DNA of 64,000 bases from Henricia sp. BOLD:AAB3569 (GCA_037783545.1 JBBELK010000216.1:496001-560000); one strand, 5' to 3'. Positions 27,201-42,200 are shown, counted from the first letter of the stretch. The notes: a model not told the origin generated them from the sequence alone. Program-made: numbers and translations.

Positions 27201-30200
27201 TGAACAGTTGTTTATCAATATTGAGGATAAAATTTGAATAGCATTTTTTAAAACTAAGGCTGGATCCGAATTAGTGGCTTTGGCTGTGGCTGTTGCTATG
27301 CTGGCAGACAATGCAAGTCCTTACAAACAGCATAGCAAAGCCACAAATTCGGATGCAGCCTAAATACCTGAACAATTTCTACGAACTTCGAATTTGATTT
27401 CAAGAAATCAAATATATGCATAGATAAAATAGTCCACATTAAGGAGACACAATACTGCACTTACCAATACTCAATACTTTCTTTGTGTCACGTGTCTTCT
27501 TGGAGTAACTTCATTGTTTACCCTGCATTTTTGCTCTCTTAACATTTCACTGGGACATCTTCCGTCAGATTTGAATCTTTCATTTGTCAAGTTTGGCCAG
27601 GATAAAACAGTGGCAGATCCAGCCTCATTAAAATACAGAAATACAATGGACTTCAGGGGGTTGCAACCCCCTAAAATCCACTGTATTCCTGTGTTTTAAT
27701 GAGGCTAGATCCATCACTGATAAATATCTAATTACTCAATTTAAAAGAGCCGTAAAATTCACTTTTAAAATAAAGCATTATAGAAATTTATTCAACGTAG
27801 TTTCAGTATATTTACAGCAATCTTCGACCAGTGTAGTAAAAACAATTATAATTCAGTCAACTGATATTTTCTGTGAATTTGTACCAGTGTGCAGAATGAG
27901 CAAGTAGTTGAATGAAATGAATGAATGAAATAGCTTTACTGACAAGTTTTAATGAATCTCAAGTACAGTGACACTCTGCATATTTCTATCGAGTTGGTGG
28001 TTACATTCCCCAGTAATAGCAATCAAATGCAAGCTGATTCAATGCAGGCATTTCTGGTCCGCTCATTTTTTGTTTTTACTTTATAAATTTTGAAGTTTAC
28101 TGTTTCACCCAGTACTCCCAGCAAAGTCCGCTTCAAAGGTTTGTAGAAACATTTGCTACATTCTTTTTCCCCTTTTTATTTTTATTTATTTTTTAATTTT
28201 CATCAAAAAATTTCCAACAGAAACATGCAGATAAGTTCCAAACACTGAAATAAATCATGAATTAAAAAAGGCCCATTTTTACATTTCACCAAATACAAAT
28301 GTTCTGAATATTAAATAAATATATTTCCAGTTAATACTCTTCTTGAGGTTAAATATATAAAAAAAGGAAATTATCCAAGTACATGAACAAAACATTTTTA
28401 AAAAAATTTATAAATATATACAAAATGAACTACGCAAAAAATGAACCATACTGCTAATGCCCTTCTAAAAAGTATAAAAATAATATTTAAAAAATTATAA
28501 TGAAGTAAATGAATAATTGTATATGTTGAATATCAAGTAATATAGTATGAATACATAAACACTAGAAACGAGCTCCTTACATCAACTTGTCATATGTACA
28601 AATTGTAATGGTCCTGCCAGTTGAAATAAGACATTCTTGGTTTAGGGCTGAAATATTGTTCAAGATTTTACAGATAGTACTGTGGCAAAGACCACTGGCA
28701 ATTGACCTACGCTAGTGATGTCACACTTTGTTTACATGTATGTTTTTTTAGTGAGCCTGGTGGGAGTCGGCTGATTTATAGCATTGTAGAACACAAGTGT
28801 TATTAGAAAATGAGTGGATCTAAAATATGTACTTTTCCCATCTTCCATTTCTTTGGACTTTCCAAGCCCCACGGGGAGTGAATTTTTAGTCCCTGTTTGA
28901 TTTCTTAGAGACCTTTCAAGCATTTCTTCCTTCTTTTACAGCTTTAGACTACAAAAGTATACAACGTGCATGCCAAACGATTCTTTATGCACACGGACGG
29001 AACTAAAACAATACACCCGTTTGCTTTGTTTGAAAATCCCACAAGCGTGCATTGCAATACATTCAAATTGAGCATGAAGGCTCAGGTGTTTTTTTTAATG
29101 GATTTACAATGAAGCCTAAAGAAAGACATTTTATCTCAATCAGTGCATTTGAAAGGCACACAACTCATAGCAAAGTAAAGTTACAGATGGGTCATTCTAT
29201 AAATTTGAGGTCCAACGTGTGACATTTTTCTGTCCCTGTTACACCTGACATACTGCTATTTGCCATACAAGTATCATTAAAAATGCCTTCAAACCATATT
29301 TTTATGAATTGTATTTTATGTAATCACTCTTTGAAATAGAAGGCATTTAAAGAATATGTCCTGAATTTACAAAATACAACATTTTACAAGATGTCAGATG
29401 TAACGGGGACAGAAAAATTGGACCCCAAATTTATAGAATGACCCAGATATAAGTGCAACCAATGATTTTCTCACTGATTTTACTTGTGAGCCATATATGG
29501 GTCATGATGGGTCAAGTGCCACACAAAATGGCGGAAAGCATGACATTATTATAATTTTATCTATTGATACGTTTGAAGTTTGGTTTGTGTAATTTTGTTG
29601 AAATAACAGTAATTACTGATGTTCATTTCAAAATTACCAAGGTTTTGTGGATATGAGGTAGTAAATGACAATATGAGGTATTCTTAAAGTTCATATTTTC
29701 TTCAACATTTCTATTTCATTTCCTGTATGAGCAGACAAGGTCAAATTCAAGGAATATCATCTATGGGTCCTAAGCAACATTTTCTGCAATTGTAAAGAAA
29801 ATCTAAATAATGAAATGTTTGGCCAAAAATAAAAAATAAATCATAAGAATTTTGGTTCAAAGGATCAGCATGACATACAAAAAATCTATAAATAATCAAT
29901 GACATCCTATTGTAAATTGAGTTGTAAATTGAGTTTTTAAAGGTCAGGCACATCCGCAAACGTCTGTGCAATAATATTCACAAGTTTACATGGTCTGCAA
30001 TTTACTGGTAAATCGAATTGGCATACAAGGGCATGGTATGTTTTTGAGTTGAGCATTTTTGTACTCATAAGAACAGTGGATCCAGTATGCGAATTTTGTT
30101 GAAGGAATGAAATAACGAGTAGAAATGGCACATGCTAGAAACAAAATTTTATCTCATTTCTCAGCCAGATGAGTTCAACTAAATCAGATTGATGGATCAA

Positions 30201-33200
30201 CTAAATCAGAATGGTGGATCAACTAAATAAGAATGGTGGATCAACTAAATCAGATTGGTGGATGAGCAAAGTATACACGTATACATGCAACATGCAGTGA
30301 CAAGCATTAAAATCAACAAGTCCACTGACTACAATTAGCTGACGGTATCATTTGCTGTGGCTCATGGTAAAAGGCTGCAACAACAAACACAATACATCTG
30401 TGATTTAGTGGATAGCGTGTGGATGAGAACTAACTTTCTGCTAACTCCTTAGCAGATGAACCATTTATGTTTAATATCAAAAGAATACAACTAGTGGATA
30501 GGCAGTAGATGAGAACATTTTTGTTAAGCTGATGAATACCAAAAGAAAACAACTAAGATTTTGTGGATAGCTGGTGGATGCGAACTTTCTGCTAACTCAT
30601 AAGCAGATGAACCATTTACTATCAAGAGAATACAACTCGTGGATAAGCTAGTTGATGAGACCTTTTTCAAACTGTACCTAACAGTGGCATGGCCGGGGTT
30701 CTTCATGTAGAGAGGCCGGGTAGGGGAGTGCTAGATATTTCAGTGGGGGTGCTTAATGTTACAACAGGGTGAAGGGAAGCATTTTCTTGGAAGTAATACA
30801 ATACAAAATCACTGTGTTAAATTTCTAGTAAGAGGGTGAGTGCAAATGGGGAGAGGGAGCGACTGGGTGGCGACAATTTTCTTGGGGCATCCTCTTGGTT
30901 TCGACAAATATTTGTTTTTTCCACTACTGGTAAACCAAAAGGGATGTTAGAGGTTAACTTGCAAGGTAAAAACTGACAAGTACGGCATGCCATGGAGTAC
31001 AATACTACAATGGTGAGTAATGTGTGACATGTTTGATGATGACGTTGAAATGGAATGAACAAAAACGACTGATCTTGTGATTTATCAGGAACCAGCTATG
31101 ACTATGGTTAATAAAGCATTAAAGCATAACACAGCAAACTTATAAAGGCGGAACAAATATATTTTTTTGCTAAAAGGGATATTTTATGCAATTTAGGAAT
31201 GAGTTTGGTGGCAAACTGATGGCAGAATTCAGTGGCCAATTGTAAAAAAATCACCTAAAGAGTTTGTGATTTGGTCTTGAGATAATTGGTTATTTGGAGT
31301 AATTTATTATTTTGTTCCTTGAAGACTTTCAAATAATGATTATTAACCTACAATATACTTTTCCACCTTCAAGATTTGAGGCAATCTCAGATCTAGTCTT
31401 AAATTTGTTTCCCAGTGTAAAACTTCCAATGTTCTTTCTAACAAGAAGTTGGTTCCACACCTTTTCAACAAATATCAGGACATCTAACAGATGGTTTGTA
31501 TTTTCTTCATTCCACGAGAGTTTCTTGTACATTTCATGTTTCCCCAGCCTCTGAAACCTGGCATTTACTCATGTTTTCAAGCTCATGAAGTACAGTTTCA
31601 CCAAAATCTTTGGAGAAATTATTGGTTTTATGACAAGAAATTGGCAGATGAATACGTTTAAGGTTAATGAATGGCACGATCTAGGAGCATGCGACAACAG
31701 CAACAGAATTGTTGGAATTGTTCGTCTTGTCCATATAAACTCAATAAAAGTCTTTACCCCGATACCCTACCAATACCCTACTGCTATTAAATTTATATTC
31801 CAATAAATCAGAATTCTGATTTGAAGAAAAATTTCAATATTTTAAAAGGCAAACATTATATGTGCAGTTACAAGACAATTTTGTACAAAGAAGGCACTTG
31901 ATGATGAACTGTTTCCGTGCAAATAGGAACACATAGTCTGGCAGGAAACCGGTTTAATACTGAATAGTTATAACCCTGTTATTCTTCAAATTTGGGCATT
32001 TCATAATACAGTGTTCCACCAAATGGGTTGGAATGACTTTTGAAAACTGCCAAGTCGACATGGTATAAACATTTATTACAGATGCAAGTAATTTTGATTA
32101 CAGATGCAAGTAATTTTATGGGTAGATTCTACAGCTCAAATACATATCCTGCAGGATATTCCTGGCACTGTTGCCATTATTATCACTGCCATCAGGGGAA
32201 TCACTAGAACCATTTCGTTTCAACTAGGTGGCTGCCTAGCCAAGGCGCACAACCATATCAGCAGTTAGATTGTGGCATTCCCCCTACAGGGTACTCCTGG
32301 CGATGTTGACATTATTATTACTGCCATGATCAGGGAATCACTAGAACCATTTCGTTTCAACTAGGTGGCTGCCTAGCCAAGGCGCACAACCATATCAGCA
32401 GTTAGATTGTGGCATTCCCCCTACAGGGTACTCCTGGCGATGTTGACATTATTATTACTGCCATGATCAGGGAATCACTAGAACCATTTCGTTTCAACTA
32501 GGTGGCTGCCTGGTCAAGGCGCACAACCATATCAGCAGTTAGATTGTGGCATTCCCCCTACAGGGTACTCCTGGCGATGTTGACATTATTATTACTGCCA
32601 TGATCAGGGAATCACTAGAACCATTTCGTTTCAACTAGGTGGCTGCCTAGCCAAGGCGCACAACCATATCAGCAGTTAGATTGTGGCATTCCCCCTACAG
32701 GGTACTCCTGGCGATGTTGACATTATTATTACTGCCATGATCAGGGAATCACTAGAACCATTTCGTTTCAACTAGGTGGCTGCCTGGTCAAGGCGCACAA
32801 CCATATCAGCAGTTAGATTGTGGCATTCCCCCTACAGGGTACTCCTGGCGATGTTGACATTATTATTACTGCCATGATCAGGGAATCACTAGAACCATTT
32901 CGTTTCAACTAGGTGGCTGCCTAGCCAAGGCGCACAACCATATCAGCAGTTAGATTGTGGCATTCCCCCTACAGGGTACTCCTGGCGATGTTGACATTAT
33001 TATTACTGCCATGATCAGGGAATCACTAGAACCATTTCGTTTCAACTAGGTGGCTGCCTAGCCAAGGCGCACAACCATATCAGCAGTTAGATTGTGGCAT
33101 TCCCCCTACAGGGTACTCCTGGCGATGTTGACATTATTATTACTGCCATGATCAGGGAATCACTAGAACCATTTCGTTTCAACTAGGTGGCTGCCTGGTC

Positions 33201-36200
33201 AAGGCGCACAACCATATCAGCAGTTAGATTGTGGCATTCCCCCTACAGGGTACTCCTGGCGATGTTGACATTATTATTACTGCCATGATCAGGGAATCAC
33301 TAGAACCATTTCGTTTCAACTAGGTGGCTGCCTGGTCAAGGCGCACAACCATATCAGCAGTTAGATTGTGGCATTCCCCTACAGGGTACTCCGGGCGATG
33401 TTGCCATTATTATTACTGCCATGATCAGGGAATCACTAGAACCATTTCGCTTCAACTAGGTGGCTGCCTGGTCAAGGCAAACAACCCTATCAGCAGTTAG
33501 ATTGTGGCATTATTATTGCTGCCATTGGGAATCACCAGAACTATCTCACTTCATCCAGGTGGCTGAATTTTAAGTACCTTTTAAAAAAGAATCTTTTACG
33601 CTTTTAGATAAAATCCCATAATTTCCCCTCTTGGGGAGGGAGGAAGGGGGGAACACTGTAGTGTGACTTGCCCAAATTCCGTAATGTTTAAGGCAGAGTT
33701 GTAGTCAAGTCCATCACAAGTCCCTGGGTCTCAATTCAAATCACAAGCTTTTCAATTGAACCCCAACAAAGGCATTCTTTTGTGCATGTTCATCCTTTGC
33801 TTCTTGTTAGTGGACATGTGACGCGACTTGTGAGGGACTTGCGAATTGATCGGCTCTGGACTTGTGATAGACTTGCGATGGACTTGACTACAACCCTGAT
33901 TTAAGGTGCTGTTAAGTTCAACACACACAGACTGGGGCTTAGTATTGATCAGTTAATAACCAAACACCATATACACACCCAATTACAACAACAATGGTGG
34001 AAAAATAGACAATGTTATTCAGCCAAAATGTCCCCAATGAATTGAAAGGTTGGGGGAGTATCCCAAACCATAGAATATTGACGGAAAATCACAACCGTCG
34101 TAAAAAATCTTGAGAGCTACTTCCCCAAGTAATTACAAAGATTGTTAATGTTCTGCTTTTAATACGGAAACAAGGCACTCACTTTAAATTGTAAAAATAA
34201 AAAGTGAAAATTCTGGGCTAGACAGGATTTGCGTGTTAATCAGCCGGAAATCAGGCTTAATGAGGTTCCAGTTAATGTTTTAATAAAGCCAAAGCCCACC
34301 AGCATAAAGCTAGCTTTGTGAGTTTTGGAAAAGCCCGCTGATTTGTTTGACCCGACTGTTGTAATTTGAGAAAGTTGGATAGACAGGACTAGTGTCTCTA
34401 GGACTTACGTTGGCGCCAGATGCGAGACTCTGTACCATGAAACACACAGGGTTGGCAGCGTTACGGATGATAGCGACGGCATAGTCGTGGCTGGCTTCGC
34501 GTAAGTCGCAGCCGTTAACCTGTGCAAAATTCAAGATTTAATATAAACAATGGTGGTCTAATGTCTAGATGTTTGAATTTCATGGAGCTGTAAAGCGGGC
34601 CTCCCACTGTGCGATTTTTGCCACGAATTTTCTACGAATTGGTACGATTATCGGAGACTGCCTATAGACTCTACACACAATCATACCCAGTCGTACCCAA
34701 TCGTAGGAAATTCGTGACAAAAATCGCACAGTGGGAGGCCCGCTTTAGGCAGAACAATTTACTTAGGGCAAACATATGTAGTTTTACAAAAACGGGTTTT
34801 CAGCAATTGATTGTATGTTAATTTGTGTTGTTAGCAAGAGTAGCAGAATACCAGTCATTCGTTGAACAATTCCGGCTGTAACCCATTAACAGCTTCATGA
34901 AATTGGCCCCCACACTTGACACTTGTCCCTGGGATGACACTTTACTATACTTGCTATCTCCCAACCCGCCTGATTAGCACGTCAGATTTAACCATGATCC
35001 CTCTTTATGAAAAATAAAATCCTCATACAAAATGTTTAAGCAATTAAAATTATAATTTCAAATTGCAAACACTTCACAAATTTCACAATTTGTCACATTT
35101 CAACACGTCAACAATCGCTAACCTCCAAGATTCGATCTCCCGTCTTGAGGGCCCCCGTACGTCCCGCTTGGCTGTCATCCAATACGTGCTTGATGTAAAT
35201 GCCCTCAACAGGCTGGCCGTCCGTTGCGCGCCCTGATCCAAGAAAATTACGTTATAAATATAAAAAACTAATTTGTTCCATTTGCAATTTTTTTGATTTC
35301 AAACAATCTGGCATGAAGCAAAGAAATGTTATGTAGTAAAGTTGTAGTCCAGTCCATCACAAGTCCTCTAATCAAGCATTCACAAGTCCACCACAAGTCC
35401 CTGGGACTTCATTCAAGTCACAAGTTACATGTATTCAAATGAGCTGCAACAGAGGCATTAATTTGTGTGTTTATCCTTTGTTACATATAACTGGACTTGT
35501 GGACTTCTGATAGACTTGTAAAGGACTCGACCACAACCCTGGTATACATGCAGAGCTGCTAACCCTCCTGGATTTTGGGGAGGACATCTGGGAAAACAGG
35601 TTCATTCCGTGACTCCAAATACATCTAAAATCCAGGAGTGTTTTATCCCTGTCAGGACACACAAAATTAGTCATTTTCCCGAAGAATCTGTTGTAAAATC
35701 CGGGATGCTTGGCAGCTATGTACATGTACTTGATAAACTTCAAAATGCAAGAAATGACACACAAAAAAGGTTAAATGTTGTAAGAACAGAAGCCAGAGGA
35801 AAACAATTACTGAGCAAATGCATACAGTTAGTGAAATAAGGAGTAAAGTCTTAAAGATGACCAAAAACAAAACAAAACGTTAGTTGGTAACCAGTGCATT
35901 TTGCTATGTCGGTCTGTTAAAACAGGCGACTCAAACTGCATCACTTAAATTACAACAAAAAATTACTCAAACTTTTTAAAACAAATGCAAATCCAACATA
36001 AATCAGTCTACATGTTTCTAATTCAGCAATAGTGGCATGATTTTTATATTTTATAAATAAATAAAAAAAATAACGTTTAACCATAAAGCAAATTTAAACT
36101 AGAGCATTCAAACATGCCCAAACAGAATGCATAATATCAAATTGTTCTTGATACTAACCAAATCTTTTAGTTACTACCTCAAACGGAATAAGAACAAATT

Positions 36201-39200
36201 GAAAAATTAAGTTGAATTGGTTTTACTGGATGATTATTTTGAGATTTGAATGGTTGACAAAGTTGATCACTGTAAACACACAACACTTGATTCATATCTC
36301 TGTACATCTGCTAAAAAGAGAATTAACAAATTACATTATAATTTATCAACAAAATGGATTATTGACACATTTAGACACTTTGTTTGGGATCAGAACAATT
36401 TGGTCTGTAATTTAAAAGACCCTCGTGGCCAAACTATCTTTAGAATTTGAAGACCTGACCAATGTCGTTTTGCCTCAAACCCTATGCTAACCAATTCCTA
36501 GCGTTTTCTAAAAAAATATTTTTCTGCTATTTTGATTTTTCTTAGGGATTATCAACTACTGATGGCTGTTATAAGTGATTTTCGAGTGTCAAACAAGTTT
36601 AAAACTGTTTAACAACAACTAATGGCTAGTGGCTTTTCATCTTTTGATCCAACTGAAAACGGAGGAAATGTTGGCCAATAATATTAATTATTATATAAAA
36701 TGAAGCTTTTGCGGACACCGTGCATTTCTGTTACTGTGCAGCACAGAGCCCAGATTCGATGTGCGTGCACGCTGGGTGCACCACGAACACACGCGTACGC
36801 GCGCGTCATGGATCAAGGGAATGGATTGCGTGCGTGTGCAAAATGTTCATTGTCTCTCTGGTAGATAATTGTTAATGCTAATGCTAAATTCTTCCAGAGT
36901 AGGACTGTCTTAGGAGCTTACCTCCTACGATACTGATGCCAAGGCTCTTGTTTGGTTCCTTAGTGATGCGCACTGTGCGTATCTCCTCTGCAGACTGACC
37001 AGAGGGCGGGACACTGACTGGAGACAAAGCTAAAGAGGCTTGGCAGTCCGAGTCAGAGGGCTGGTCCATCAGGGGTGGGGAAAATGAGTCCTCTTTGGAA
37101 CTGATTCACCCAACAAAAAAAAGAACAAAATAAAGAGGAAATAAACTGATCACTTCAGAAGTTGTCATGATAAAAATCTTGTCGTAACAATATTATAGAA
37201 TCGCGGTTCCATTAAGATTTGATTACATTTTGAAAACAAACATTGGCACAAAAATGAGAAAAACATTTTCTGATCCAAAACACGCTACTAAATTCCCAGA
37301 ATTTTGTATTTTCTGCATCCATTAACATTTTAAATCGCCGGTTACTTGCTAGAATTGCCAAGAAAAGGAAACGGATTCTTCCAAGACAGAATTGCGATTC
37401 CAATTCCCAAATTAGAATTGATTATAAACGACTCCAGTGAGGATTCACCTAAGCCTACTGTACAACACAGCATAATCGGGTAGGACTCGGGTATAAGACC
37501 AAGGAAATGCAAAGCAGATAAAAGACAGGATCAACGTTTGGGTCCATAAAATAATAAAACAACTTTTAATTGTAATGTCACACCAAAATCTAGTTATTAG
37601 GAGCCACTGACCTCACGTCCCTGGTGACTTTGGGAGAATCTGTCACTGAGTTGTCACGGTACGTTGATGCCTCCGTGGCCGGAATATAGGTTATGCTACA
37701 AGTGGGAAAAGGACAGGGGGCCAATTTCATAAAGCTGTTCAGCAAAACAATTTGTTTGCTTTATAAAAATGTTTTAGCGGTCAAAATCTTATGTGATGTG
37801 TATTACAATTGACTGGTGTTCTGCTATTCTTGCTAAAAACACAAGTTGATATACAATTTTGACTATTAACCCATTTTTATAAAGCTAACAAATTTTGGAT
37901 TAAGCCATTTTTTTCTGCTAAACAGCTTTATGAAATTGGCCCCTGGTCATTGGAACATCTGATTCGCAATAATGATGGATTTATATGGAATAAAATGAAG
38001 GAAAAAAAACTCAGTGCACTGAGCGGAGAAATTAAAATGGGCATTAAATGAACAACTTTTCAGGCCGAACCTCAAACGTCCTGTTAAAATTCACACTGAT
38101 GGATTCACTACTGTTAGGGTTAATCGTAGTTGGAAATGCATACTGTCTATACACCAATCCGGTAACTAAGATCTCCTCCCTGCATATCCGCCATAGCTGG
38201 GGGGCGTCCAGTGCATGGGCTGTGCGTTTTGTGTTGCTGTTAGAACGAAAAGCGCTCATCCATTACATGCACGAACGAGCCTCCTTCGCGTATACGCGAC
38301 GCGCCCGCCTTTGCGTACACGCGACGCGCCCGCCTTCGCGCGCACACAACCCTACAAAGACGCGCAACTTGTTCGAAGTAAACAAATGCAGCTTCAGCGA
38401 CAACAAAAACATACAGTTCATTCAGTGGAAGCCCCCCAGCTATGGCGGATGTACAGGGAAGAAGACCTTATTACCGGATTGGTGTATACTTTTGGCAAAA
38501 ATTGATTTTTGCCTTGTGTAATTTAGACTCAATATTTTACTTTAAAAATAACCAACCACGGGATGAGAGAAAAATAATATGGTTTGTAACAGGATTCGAA
38601 CCCCAGACCTCTGACACACCAAGCAGCTCTACCGGTTGAGCTATGAGGCACACAGCAGTATAGTCCTTCATCAGGTTTCCCTAAGAACCCATGATTTTTT
38701 TTTCATTTCATGGTTATTTCATTTCTGTGGTCATTAAACACCACACCACATTTGTTACCTTAAAAGTAATTAAGTGCAAAAAGGTAAAGAAATGAAGACT
38801 GATTTAGAGCAATTCCTCTTTGAACTAGTTGAAACTAAATGACTTAATTTGAGAAGAGTTGGGACAAGACTGTTCCTTGAGAATACTGGTACCTTATTTC
38901 ATCACCGACCAATGACGCCCTTCTCAGCATAGGCCGAGCCTCGTTATTAGCCAAACCGCGCATTGATTGGCCGTTAATGGCCGTAATGAAGTCGCCCACA
39001 GCTAGTCGTTTATCATGATGAACAGCGCCCCCACGGATGATACTCTTGACAATTACGCCGTTGACTTTATCCGCATTCACAGTCAGACCTTGCCAGTGGG
39101 AACAATAAAACCAAATTGATGAGTTCTGTTTACAAACAAGCATGAATTAATTTCCATTGGGAAATCACAATCAGTTCAAAATGGGCACGTCGTGAGTCTT

Positions 39201-42200
39201 TAAAGGGGGCATTTTGGCAACACAGACCATATTTTCCAGAAAATGCCTTTGTCTGGTCTCAAAATAAAAGAAATGAGTTTCAGTTGTTCTGAAGAGATAA
39301 AATTAGGCTAAAAAAGGGTTACAAATAGTGTAACAATATGCCTATCTATAAATCCTGTGTACAAATTTCCAATATACGCTCGTAACTGGGATGGCCTAAA
39401 ATGTAACACAAGTGTCTGTCTCCGAGCGTATATTGTAATTCCAATGGTGGCCTTACCCAATCCTGCATTTCCCTTCTTTAAGACGATAGTTTTCTCCAGC
39501 GAGCTGGGTAGTTGTACCGACGTTCTCTTTCCCAGGGGAGAGTGGGAGGCTGTGATTGGCTGAACACTAGAGTCGTTGGGTTCCGATACGGTACTGGCAA
39601 GTCCCACTGCAGTCACTGTAGCTATAGTGCCACTGTGGAGACGAGGTGGGGAGAAATGGGGGAGGGAGAAATAGGGGGAGGGAGTCATTAGGGAGGTTTA
39701 GATGCACGTAAAACGCAAACGTGAACGTGAAATGCTTTGAGCACTTGCTCATAATTCTAATGAGATCTTAGAACAGATGAAAACCAAAAGCCACATCTGT
39801 GACTTTCGTGACGAGATAACTTTGTTGCTGTGACCAAGATTCGAGCCCGAGTTCTAAGACCTCTTCATACATATGACCGGTGCTGACAAAATTTCTCGTT
39901 CACGTTTGCGTTTTACGTGCATCTAAACCTCCCTATTGTCATGTTTATTTGGGGCCAAATTCATGGAGCTATTGAGCACAGAAATTTGCATAACATCATT
40001 TTTTGTTTGCTTTTCAAAAAATTATATGTCAACTTGTGTTCTTAGCAAGAGTAGCAAAATACCAATCGTCGTAATACACATCACATGATTTTGGCTCGAA
40101 ACCCATTTTTTAAAAGCAAATAAAATTTGTGTTAAGCAAACTTCTGTGATTTAAAACAGCTGAAATTTACCCCTTTATGACTTTTGTATGCTCCAGGTCC
40201 TTTAATAATGTAAACATCAGCAATGAAAATTTTGTTAAGCCAGAATTTGAACAACCCCTGTGGCAGTATAATGTTGATTTAGTAAATAAAATAAATAAAT
40301 AAATACTATGGAATGTTCGTTTTATTTGAAGTAGGGAAATGGCCGGTCATATAGGCCTGTAGTTAAAAAGTGCCATTTCTCAAAATGTCCCAAAATGCCC
40401 CAAAAACATATGAAGCAACTTATTAGCAAATACATACATATTTGGTTTTGGTGGAGGAGGTGGAGGTCTGCGTTTTGGCTCTGGTGGTGCACTTTGAACG
40501 TCAGTGGCCTACAGCATGAGAAAATAAAGACATTTATTTCAAGTACATTTTAAAGTTATGTTTTCATAATCATTTTGACTCTGATCAACTTTGGATGCCT
40601 ACTCATTGATAAGGTAAAAGGTAAAGTCACTTTACGAGCCAAGCAGGTCCATACGGCCGGTACTCATCCCCGGTTTCCATACCATAGAGTGACTAGGAGC
40701 ATGGTTACTCCCCCTGGATAGGATGCCAGTCCATCGCAGGTTTAAACCCAGCAGTTAGTTGGGTTACCCAACCAATATTTGCCGGTACCCATTTATACAC
40801 CTGGGTGGAGAGAGACAATGTGGAGTAAAGTGTCTTGTCTAAGGACACAACACGATAGCAATGACCAGGTTTCGAACCATGGACCTATCACCTGAAAGTC
40901 CGATGCGCTATCCCACTAGACCACCTACTTGTTGATAAATTTGTATCTTATTTGTACACATGCAAAACAGGGCGCTATATTTAATTCTCTGTACTAAGTT
41001 TAACACCTCAATTGTCAATAAATAAAACTTGTCTAAATATGTCATGGTTATTGGTTGGGAGAAATTCTTAGTTTTGCTAAAAATGACCGGACTTGCTGAA
41101 TATAAATACACTCGGCATCTTTGCACCATCTAAGTCACAATGACTCGGCAAGGCAAACACTTGGCTACACAAAAATTATTTGCTATTCAAAACAATTATT
41201 TCTGAGGTTAATTTTGCCAATTTAACTACAAATACAATAATTTTACGGAGGGAACATTTAATTAAGTTTTGTCCTACCTTTGACGGAGCAACTATTTCTT
41301 TCGGCTTAGCATGTTTTACTGATGAGTCCAGTACCAAATCGGGAGGAGCAGCCACGACTGTTGGGGGCGGGGCAGCCACGACTGTTTGGGGCGGGGCAGC
41401 CACGACTGTTGGGGGCGGGGCAGCCACGACTGTTTGGGGCGGGGCAGCCACGACTGTTTGGGGCGGGGCAGCCACGACTGTTGGGGGCGGGGCAGCCACG
41501 ACTGTTGGGGGCGGGGCAGCCACGACTGTTGGGGGCGGGGCAGCCACAACTGTTGGGGGCGGGGCAGCCACAACTGTTGGGGGCGGGGCAGCCACAACTG
41601 TTGGGGGCGGGGCAGCCACTACTGTTGGGGGTGGGCCAACCACAGTTGTTGGGGGCGGCGGGGCCTTTACTTCGTTGTTCAGTAATTGACTGAGATCTAA
41701 GCTCGATTCCACATCAGCAAGAATGCTACTTAATACCACCTCTGCAAAACCAAGCAAATTTAGGAAGCATATTGCTTTCAACGTTTCAAAAAGTACAATT
41801 TAGATAAATACTCCAATAAACAATACATGTAGTACATTCATAGCGAGGATGGATTGAGGGTCTGAATGAAGTATGGAATAAAATGCATGTTTCACAGAGT
41901 GCATGTTTCCTTCGATATCTGTTACTGCAAAATCCATGAAAATGTGTTTATTTTACAATACAAAGCGCCACCAGGTGTTTTTGTCCAAAAGGCCATTTTC
42001 TGACTGTGCGGTTGACATTGGTACATTCGTTTGTTGTACAAACAATTCAAATTTGATTTGAAAATAAATACCTGACTAAGAGGTTCAATTTTATTTTAGA
42101 AGCCTAGATTACAGTTTGCAAAGACAACAAATTCAATCTATGCCCTTTTGCTTGAGAATACAGAACATACTATTTGCTCCATCACACATCTGTCAATGTT

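Larger units (their letters stand above)
25054..34408. other. MPDZ intron 23 (9.36 kb)
   Basis: The longest gene-poor stretch of the window. Exon 23 ends and exon 24 begins in phase 0, so direct splicing works. Contents: AT-rich unique sequence, a MITE (27258-27361), a palindrome (27609-27719), a MITE (29188-29445), a 22-bp x4 repeat (30176-30263), the 137-bp array (32140-33560) and a MITE (33697-33899). No further exon with homology to the human PDZ7-PDZ8 linker was recognised, though a short divergent one could be hidden. Confidence 0.55.

Noticed and set aside
28732-28923. Possible extra MPDZ exon in intron 23
   Set aside because: Open for 63 codons, but the peptide does not resemble any MPDZ linker and splice sites with matching phase were not convincing.
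32140-33560. CRISPR-like array
   Set aside because: Regular spacing comes from whole 137-bp unit duplication with no unique spacers, in a eukaryotic intron.
38048-38521. 157-codon plus-strand ORF
   Set aside because: Lies across an inverted-repeat element (38146-38490) whose second copy at 55944-56232 does not keep the frame; no recognised domain.
41180-41693. Plus-strand ORFs of 99-169 codons
   Set aside because: Antisense readings of the 24-bp minisatellite in MPDZ exon 16.
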